A DNA stretch of 64,000 bases from Sarcomyxa edulis. Taxonomy: Eukaryota > Basidiomycota > Agaricomycetes > Agaricales > Mycenaceae. The position numbers and the translations under genes were made by a program. The DNA is taken from the NCBI GenBank assembly GCA_009761415.1, contig QUOL01000009.1:744001-808000 (forward strand). Direction: 5' to 3'. How positions within the stretch are numbered: position 1 is the stretch's first letter; every line of letters starts with the position of its first letter. The notes under the pieces were generated by a model that was not told the DNA's origin, made no database searches, and saw only the letters and a program-made list of their open reading frames with translations. Shown here in pieces: positions 57,389 to 64,000 of the stretch.

Positions 57389-59330
57389 CTATTCTTCGTT
57401 CGTAGATGATCTCGAGTCTCTTCGAGTCATCACCTTGACCGCTGCTTTTGCTGCCTCCTTTGCTGCCGCTTTAGCTGCTTGTTCTTGTTTCTTGTAAGGC
57501 TGATAGACATATGTCAGTAAAGGTTTCGATGCTGAGCTAGAGACTTGCCTCAATATCCTCCGGTTTGAGAGCCTTGTACAAGATGTCGAAATCTGCACTG
57601 GTAATCTTGGGAACTTTCTTTATGTAGTCGATGAAGTACAGGTTTCTGTCGAGGATATCGATCAGTAACATCAAAGTAGTATAGCGAAACAACTTACTTT
57701 GCTGTTGTGCTTTTTGTTGCCTTCTTGTAGACTACTTTAGCTGCTGTTTTATCGCTGGCGGGTATGGTCTTGACCTCAGTAACTTGCTTCTTCGATTTTT
57801 CTGGTTGGATGTGAGCAGAGCGATGGATTAGCATGAGTTAAAAGTCTAGATGCGCACCTTGATCTTGACGCGCAAATTCTTCTACGCCAGAGATACGTGC
57901 CGTTGGTCCTGAGGGTCGCCCGAAGCGAGCAGCCCTGAATTCCACTGTTGATAAGATGATACATACAATGATCTTTCTGACGACTCACAAAGGGTCTTTG
58001 ACAGAAGTTCGGTTTGTCGAAGCAGGTGCAGTTACAGTAGATTGAGAAGAGACAGATGAAATGCCCACAGCGGGGAGATTACCAGATAACGTCAACAAGG
58101 CGTTCACGGTGGAAGAAATATCAGGGTCCAAAGGAATGATAGGATCGGTGATAGCAGAAGGACCTGACGTAGCGGCAGAAGAACCAGGCTTAGCGGCAGA
58201 AGAACCTGACATAGCGGCAGAAGAACCAGAAGCAGAGGGACCACTAGAAGAATCAGACGTCGCGCCAGAAAAAATACTGCCAGCAGAGCTAGGGAGAGCG
58301 CCCAAAGAACCAGGAATAGCCGGCGAAGAGTCGGAAGTAGTGAGAGAAGAGTTGGGAGTAGTCGGGGACGGAGCAGCAGAAGACCCGTATGATGATGAAC
58401 TTGATCCAAATGACAACGGATTGGAGTCAGAACTCGATGACGAAGGTCCAAAGTCTGTGGAATCAGGGTCTTTTTGAGGCAACGAGGAAGAAGCAGGAGA
58501 TTGGGATCTCGATCGAGCCTTTTGCTTTCCTTTCGCATTGGCAGATAGGTTGGTCGATTCTGGCAAGGGCGAAGAAGAGCGAGGTTTTTTAGTAGCGGAG
58601 GCAACAGCAAGGAGATTTTTAGCCTTTCTTTTCTTGGATACACCCGGACAGTGGCCATTATTTTTCTTCCAACCAGTGAGCCAATCCCAGTAGATTCGCT
58701 GTATCATCTGGTCCAGCTTCCAGTTTCCTTCGCATATGGTGAGCTCTTTGAATCGATCGGAGCATACGTAGTGAAGGAAGTCCTGGAGCGAAATAGTAGC
58801 TTGGCTCCAGGTCTCCGGAGGGGTGGTGTGTTGGGAAAAATCGTTGAGGCACGCTCGGATGGTAGCCCGGATGGCGCTGATTCGACTCCCTGGTACACGA
58901 GCACCACCTTGGAAGACGACATAGTGCGAGTTTGTGTTTTCGTCGTCCTCTGCAAGTCGCGTAGGTCCAGATTTACCTTTCTCTTCGTTGATACGTGTGG
59001 GAGCTGCTTTACGTGCTGTCTCGTAAGCGGTATAGATTTTGAGAGTCCAAAAATGAGTCTTCTTGAATTTTTCGCCGTCTGGATCATTTGGCGTCAATGG
59101 GACAGTAAAGGTCTTTGGAACATATAGCAAAGACGGGTGAATCGAACCCGAAGATGGAGGGAAACGTGAAGGCCCGGTTTCCGGTGATGATTTTGACTGC
59201 AGTATTGTTGAATGCTGTTCACTATGTATGTGTAGGTTAGTGGTAGGAATATCAAAACAGGCAAGAATGACTGACGTACAGTAAAGCGGTGTATTTTACG
59301 GAGAGTTTATGATATAAGTCGACGTATGAC
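57389..59330 (-). CDS. Unrecognised Ser-rich protein with conserved N-domain
   Basis: The central exon (57985..59130) has a folded N-terminal part: FTVPLTPNDPDGEKFKKTHF, SHYVVFQGGARVPGSRIS, and FKELTICEGNWKLDQMIQ. A basic stretch (VSKKRKAKN) comes next, then about 150 residues of Ser/Pro/Ala/Gly repeats (SGSSAAMSGSSAAKPGSS). Upstream sequence to about 59330 adds a Ser/Pro-rich exon ending SIHPSLLYVPKTF. Downstream exons continue with VEFRAARFGRPSGP and an Ala/Lys helix (AAKAAAKEAAKAAVK) ending in NEE at 57389. Nuclear location is plausible from the basic run. No known domain; the antisense frame at 58061-58477 is a shadow of the Ser/Ala repeats. Confidence 0.55.
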
Positions 59331-59859
59331 AAGACCTCATTGTACGGTATGTTTGCATTGGCTACAAGTTCATCGTGAGTTGCCTCCGCAATCATAGGAT
59401 TAAACTGTATATGCTATCAAACATGGCGCATATAGTCAGTGTAATCAACAAATGTAAGAGCCCTCGAGTGAAGGATGTGAATGTACCTTTGAATTTGATG
59501 TTTTTGTGGCCTCAGATGCTGGAAACGTTGGGTCCTTTTCAGGATGTGCGAAAGCGGAATCTCTCAACAATTCCGAGATTGGGCTATGGTCAGCCTGAGA
59601 GAATTGGTACAATTTGAGAGGCATGCTCGAGTTGTTCCACATGGTAACAAGAGAGTTTGAGACGTAGAGTTGAGAGAAGGTGAGAAGGTGAGAAGGAAGT
59701 GAGAGCAGGGAGAAAGACACGTTGGCGTCACGTCGCGTCGCGTCTATCTCAGACCTGTTGCATCTACCCAGAGACTGAATTATTCTGAATTCCATATGTA
59801 AAGTATAGGTCATCCCTTGTTAACTACTCTTTTGGAATCAAGGAAACGGTACAAAAAAC
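59331..59859. other. Unassigned
   Basis: A minus-strand frame at 59445-59813 (containing PLKLYQFSQADHSPISELLR) follows the VPS8 fragment but does not resemble VPS8 to me. It could be mosaic material of another origin. Confidence 0.3.
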
Positions 59860-60240
59860 AGATCTATAGTACGAGTGAAGGCCTGACTCGATTCTCCTCA
59901 TTCAGAGATGGTAACGAGAAGTTCTGCAGGCCCGGAAGTAACCTTGTCCAGGTATTGAGGATATTTCGGAACATTACAAGCGATAAAGATGTTGACGAAG
60001 ATGGTGATATCCGCTGCAGGCAGATCTCCAAAAGAATTCTGACGATAAGGAGTCGGGTGATATTTCGTGATTCTTCATTGAAGTATACATCCTCAAAGGC
60101 AATGTCGAGCGTGTGCAGAAAGGATTCGGCATCGAAGCGAAGTAAGAGGCGAGCATAGAGATATGTTGGTTCCACTCCTCCCTCCTCATCTGATGTCAAG
60201 ACAAGTTTGCCATCACCTTCAAGCGGCCAAACGCTCGAAC
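59860..60240 (-). pseudogene. VPS8: VPS8 fragment (C-terminal half piece)
   Basis: Reads WPLEGDGKLVLTSDEEGGV, then EPTYLYARLLLRFDAESFLH and TLDIAFEDVYF, all typical of VPS8, the CORVET endosome-tethering subunit. A one-base frame change separates LLIVRILLE from DLPAADITIF...NVPKYPQYL, and a stop follows soon after, well short of the normal C-terminal RING region. It abuts a CSE1 fragment without spacer DNA. Confidence 0.75.
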
Positions 60241-60242
60241 AA

Positions 60243-61610
60243 CCGGGAAAGAACCGTGTTCAACAGCTCCGGCGCGATGTCATGGATGTCCGCTTGAGCA
60301 AACCTAGAGAGCACGCATGTGAGTTCGAGTTGAAGACGAGCATAGATGGAGCGATAGGGACATACAAGAGCTGCGTGCCTTGTTTGATGAAGAGGGTTCG
60401 GTCAATAGTGATAGCAGCATATGTGTAAGTGACATAGTTGTTTGAGCCGAGATGTCGGACAAGGAGCGTCAAGACGGAAAGGAGTTGTGGCTTTGTCAGC
60501 TGCATGAAAGAGGTGAGAACGCTAGGAAACCAAACAGTACTGATAGCGGTGCGCACCTGATTGCGGAACGTATAGAGGAACCGGATAGCGTCGACCTGAA
60601 GTATGGGATGTACGGTTCCTTGTACGGATTGAAGGTCCTGGAAAACGTGATCCGAGAAGAATTTGACAACGTCTACTAGCGCGTTCGTCGATGTGACTCC
60701 GTGCTGTGGATGAATTGGTAAGGGTGCATACGTGACAAATATTGAGCTGCCTACTAGAGTCGTCGATCCACGTGTGGCGACAGCGGTGAGTAAATAGACA
60801 GCACTATCCTTCGCCTTCCAGTTGGCACTCGGATTAGCAGTGTGTTGCTGCAAGCCTTCATTGATCCACGCGCCGACGATTTCAGTCACCAGTGCCTCGT
60901 ATCCTGAACCGACGAGAGCTTGAAGGACATCGGCGGCGGATTGACGGCGGGTAGCTAGGTCTGTGCCTGCAGAGGAGAGGGAGAGGTCGAGGCGGATGAA
61001 CTCGAGGGGGTCGTCTTCGAACTGCTCGAGGTCGTGGTCTAAACGAGCGATCAGTAGCTCAAACGATCAGTATCTTGTGAGCCTGCGATGCAAACAGATC
61101 GCACCTCGTAGACCGACGTTGGGAACGACGACACCTTGGACGAGACTGGAGATAGTCTCGCGGGACTCGAAGATGGAGGCGTAATAACCTGACCGGATGG
61201 CGGTCGAGATGTACCGCAGGGATTGCGACACGAGCTGTACGACGAGCGAAAGGTAGTTCATGAGAACGAGTAACAGGTAGTTGGGCATCCTCAATAGCAG
61301 GTGGAAGGTCCTGACAAGTAAAATCGTAAAATATATCGACGAGCAGCACCATACTCTGTGCGAGCAGAGGATAATTCGGCGGCGGGGAAGCGGTGGATTG
61401 GAGGAGGAGAGTAGCGGTGTGTCTAAAGAGTTGGAGGAAGGGATCGATGAATGTGTTGAGGACGAGGTTGATCTCTGTGAAGAGCGCGTCTGAACGAACG
61501 TGTGCGCGCCAGTGTCGGAAGATGGAGTGGGCTGTTTGGAGTACGCGGATGTTGACGTTGTAGTCTGTCTGTGACAGGGAAGCGATGAGTTGCTGGAGTA
61601 TACGAGTTAG
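60243..61610 (-). pseudogene. CSE1: CSE1 (exportin-2) fragment with introns
   Basis: Begins ILQQLIASLSQTDYN and continues LQTAHSIFRHWRAHVRSDAL, CQDLPPAIEDAQ, then SGYYASIFESRETISSLVQG, WINEGLQQHTANPSANWKAK, HPILQVDAIRFLYTFRNQ, and YVTYTYAAITIDRTLFIKQ, ending APELLNTVLSRLFERL. CSE1 recycles importin alpha from the nucleus. The first roughly 90 residues and the C-terminal 400 are missing, and about 100 residues are missing internally between CQDLPP and the SQSLRYIS block. Spliceosomal introns remain (for example inside TRGSTT...HGVTST), so this is a DNA-level copy and not a retrocopy. Confidence 0.8.
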
Positions 61611-61639
61611 CACGAGTTAGTTGTGGATATATACGAGTT

Positions 61640-62270
61640 AGTGGGATGGATGGAAGACTTGCATCTCGGTTTGTTCGTCATCTCCACAAACACGTTTGAA
61701 CCATGTTTTCGGGGTGGGTATGAGGCCAACTACCACGAATTTGGTAGGAGTGAGTAAAGCGACGACATTGTATGCGTCAGTGGAATGTGGAGATGTCCCT
61801 AGAGAGAGAGGCATCATGGCAAGTATGGTATACGGGTATTACGATGTCGTGGAGGGGGTGCGGTGGTGGAGACTGGCCACTCCAAGGATCAACGTCGCCT
61901 TCTGGGTCGTTTTGGCGTGAACGCGGTCGCCAATGTTGAGCAGCGGGGTCCACTTGAAGACCTGTCGGGGTGAGTGAGATTTACCGTTGCTATGGCCCTG
62001 TCCGTTGAAATTCGAGACAGAGGAAGTGCGAGACATGGCGGAGAAATGAGAGGGCGATGAAGTCCCATCGAAAATTTGAGAATGAAAGGTACCGCTAGAT
62101 GGGACCTGAGAGGATTGTGGTGTATACGAGCGAAGTTCGGAGACCGTAGGGTGCAGAAATGGTCGTGCAAGTTTGGATGGTGTACCTGTACCTCCGTTTG
62201 AGAAGGAGTAGACACAGGCATGTGCTGTGGACAGACAATCAGCCCCTGGACCAGTATACAAGAGCCCATC
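61640..62270 (-). pseudogene. VPS8: VPS8 fragment (N-terminal piece)
   Basis: Contains RPFLHPTVSELRSYTPQ, SPSHFSAMSRTSSVSNF, VFKWTPLLNIGDRVHA, and, after an interrupted part, DAYNVVALLTPTKFVVVGL and IPTPKTWFKR, in the order found in the VPS8 N-terminal half. It stops at GDDEQTEMQ, directly before the CSE1 fragment. Frames to about 62740 on the same strand may be further 5' VPS8 sequence. With the other two fragments it forms a VPS8-CSE1-VPS8 mosaic. Confidence 0.75.
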
Positions 62271-62915
62271 ACCTTCGCCGTCTATCTCGTCAGTGTCGTG
62301 AGTGTATCCGAGTCTTCACCATCGTCCATGAGTTCTTCCATACAAGTCGAATAATTTAACGAAGGTCAAAATCAGTGCTTACTAGATGTCACCCACGTAT
62401 ATCGCGACTTCGACAGCGCCGCCAACCCCTTCCCAATGACATCTTCCAAGCGGTTGTATGGCGACGTCGACCAACGACGCTTGTTGACTGTCCGTGAATC
62501 GTTGAAGACGCAACGGACGCTGTCGTCCCCGGTCGGGTCTTCTCTTGACTTTGAGCAGAACGAATCATGAGTTGTGGAGTACAAGTCGACGAGCAAGAAA
62601 ACAAAGGCGTCGAGGCGAAGTCTCTTGCGGAGGTTCTTGCGGAGGTGGCAGTGCCAGTGCCAAAAAAGGCAAAACACCAAGACTCGACTGGGACTGAACG
62701 GAGATTTTGCAAGCTAGAGTAAGTGCACAATCTCATTTAGGTGTGCTATGAGAGACGGTACGTAGTGTCAGACCGTAGAGAAAACCGTTTCCCGTCATGG
62801 GAGCTCGACGTCGAGGAGGGGAGGGAGGCTCGGAGGTTTCCGGTGGCGGTGACTCGAAACTGACGAATCTTCGTCAGTTTCTCAGCCACAAACGCGAACT
62901 CGGACAGCCTGAGTG

Positions 62916-63556
62916 ATGTCCTCCTCAAACACAAAGAAACCAGCCTACTCTCGCGGTACACCATATGAACTCTTTGAATCTGGATTTGTCAAGAGAACTA
63001 GACACAAAAATTCTATACATTGGAATGATCGCCGTGTTCCTACTGTTGCCGAGTCAACTCCTCTTACCACTGCTTCCAAGCCTCCGACTGCTTTCCTGAC
63101 ACCTCTTGCACCTCTTACTACTGCATTTTCACCTCTTCCTGATGGACAAAAACTTCTAGCTGCTGCCCCGACATCTCTTCTTGCTGCCTCGACACCTCTG
63201 CCTGCTGCGGTTTCAAAATCTCAAAATCCTTCTCGATCACCATCTCTCGAAACAGAATCCCAAATCTACAAATTCTATGGTGTCACGTCCTTCAGTTTCA
63301 ATGATCCTTTTACTTCGCAACCTGTCAAGCCAGCAGAAGAACCCAGTGGCAGTGGGGATCTAGTAAGTAAATTATTGAAATAAATGACTGGTCTGCACTG
63401 ACACTTTGACAGAAACAGGAGGAGGATAAAGGTGTGAAGAAGACAAAAGAGACTCTGGTTCCCCGGTTGAAGAGTCGGAGACGTCTCGCAAAATTTTCTC
63501 AACGTCATCGTGAACGATTCATAGGTTACAGCCAAGATTCCGAACCTTCGAAATAG
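62916..63556 (+). CDS. Small Ser/Pro/Thr-rich basic protein
   Basis: Join(62916..63362,63413..63556), 196 aa. The ATG follows a GTG in the same frame. The N-terminus MSSSNTKKPAYSRGTPYELF leads into a Pro/Thr/Ala low-complexity middle, then IYKFYGVTSFSFNDPF, and a very basic C-terminus (VKKTKETLVPRLKSRRRL) that may be a nuclear signal. No domain is recognised. Confidence 0.5.
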
Positions 63557-63770
63557 GTCGGTGAGCACTAGCACTTGTATTATGAAGTCTTCAAATATCA
63601 ACTCAAATGATGTTCCTCTCACAGTAGTTGCCTTCAAGTTGCTACCCTCAATTGTCCTTTTCCTGTTGTGTTTTAACGTCGTTTAGCTACAAGTAATATT
63701 ATTTTCTTGCTCGTAAGTATGGCATACGACACCTTAAGAATTACGGTTGGAAACCACACAAAAATCTAGT

Positions 63771-64000
63771 CTACTCGTCTGGAATGTCCTCTGCGTCACC
63801 AGCCATAAACCCAACATCTAAACCCATCTTATCAAGAGCAAATAAGCCACCTTCTTGTCTACCGTAGGGCGGCATCGAAACACAAGTCACAATTGACTGG
63901 ATAGGAATTACCTTGAACCCATCGACACCGGTGTATCTACAGACCCACAATGCCTTGCTGGATGAACGTAATAGGTCCGCATCAGGGTCAGAGTAGACTG
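63771..64000 (-). CDS. 3' end of a gene, cut by the window edge
   Basis: An open minus-strand frame runs from the window edge to a stop at 63771-63773. It ends FMAGDAEDIPDE and contains ALWVCRYTGVDGFKVIPIQS and IVTCVSMPPYGRQEGGLF. The sequence style is reminiscent of the C-terminus of agaricomycete Plavaka-type transposon proteins, but too little is present to be sure. Confidence 0.4.
   Translation of the reverse strand, partial: VYSDPDADLLRSSSKALWVCRYTGVDGFKVIPIQSIVTCVSMPPYGRQEGGLFALDKMGLDVGFMAGDAEDIPDE

Noticed and set aside
58061..58477. Plus-strand 138-codon Glu/Pro-rich frame
   Set aside because: It is the antisense of the Ser/Ala/Gly repeat region of the minus-strand gene at 57.4-59.3 kb.

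Overview
ORGANISM. The window reads as nuclear DNA of an agaricomycete (mushroom-forming basidiomycete). Most genes carry introns of about 45-65 bp. There are class I hydrophobins, a KDZ transposon with a CxC2-type transposase, a DUF3433-type membrane protein, a Helitron Rep-helicase, and F-box-like gene families of the kind expanded in mushrooms. No viral capsid or DNA polymerase gene, CRISPR array or rRNA was seen, and no tRNA was noticed. All exon joins were read by eye from frames and splice sites. LAYOUT, LEFT (about 1-43 kb). This is an accessory-looking, CpG-rich, gene-dense block: MYND zinc-finger gene (0.3-1.3 kb), ribonucleotide reductase small subunit (1.8-3.3, minus), intact single-exon Helitron Rep-helicase (4.1-9.9), three members of an unrecognised family called U here (10.1-10.7, 14.2-14.9, 15.0-15.9, all minus), an unrecognised 368-aa gene V (11.3-12.7, minus), three members of an F-box-like/nucleotidyltransferase-like family called D here (12.9-14.0, 16.2-17.3, 20.9-22.0), ribonucleotide reductase large subunit (17.6-20.7), a doubtful minus-strand gene (22.2-23.4), a Zn2Cys6 regulator (23.3-24.4), a CLK/LAMMER-like kinase (24.9-26.6, minus), and an F-box gene split by an 11.2-kb KDZ transposon (27,654-38,831). 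Beyond it, 39.6-43 kb holds short, poorly resolved genes. Many genes in this block have a clear TATA box, and several are arranged head-to-head. Three such promoters share the exact 11-mer ATACCGTGAAT, including the promoters of both reductase subunits. LAYOUT, RIGHT (about 43.4-64 kb). This looks like ordinary chromosome: an EamA/SLC35G-type transporter, glucosamine-6-phosphate deaminase, a DUF3433-type membrane protein, two class I hydrophobins, gene-poor stretches, an unrecognised Ser-rich gene, a mosaic in which a CSE1 fragment sits between two VPS8 fragments on the same strand, a small Ser/Pro-rich gene, and the 3' end of another gene at the window edge. HOW IT FITS. The reductase pair keeps every catalytic residue I can check, so dNTP synthesis is the clearest function in the left block. 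The shared promoter motif suggests the two subunits and their divergent partners are regulated together. Helitron and KDZ elements show active DNA-transposon traffic, and the intron-retaining VPS8/CSE1 mosaic is the kind of patchwork Helitrons are known to create. Whether the whole left block is one mobile or virus-derived unit, or a lineage-specific gene island, cannot be settled from this window because its left edge is not included.
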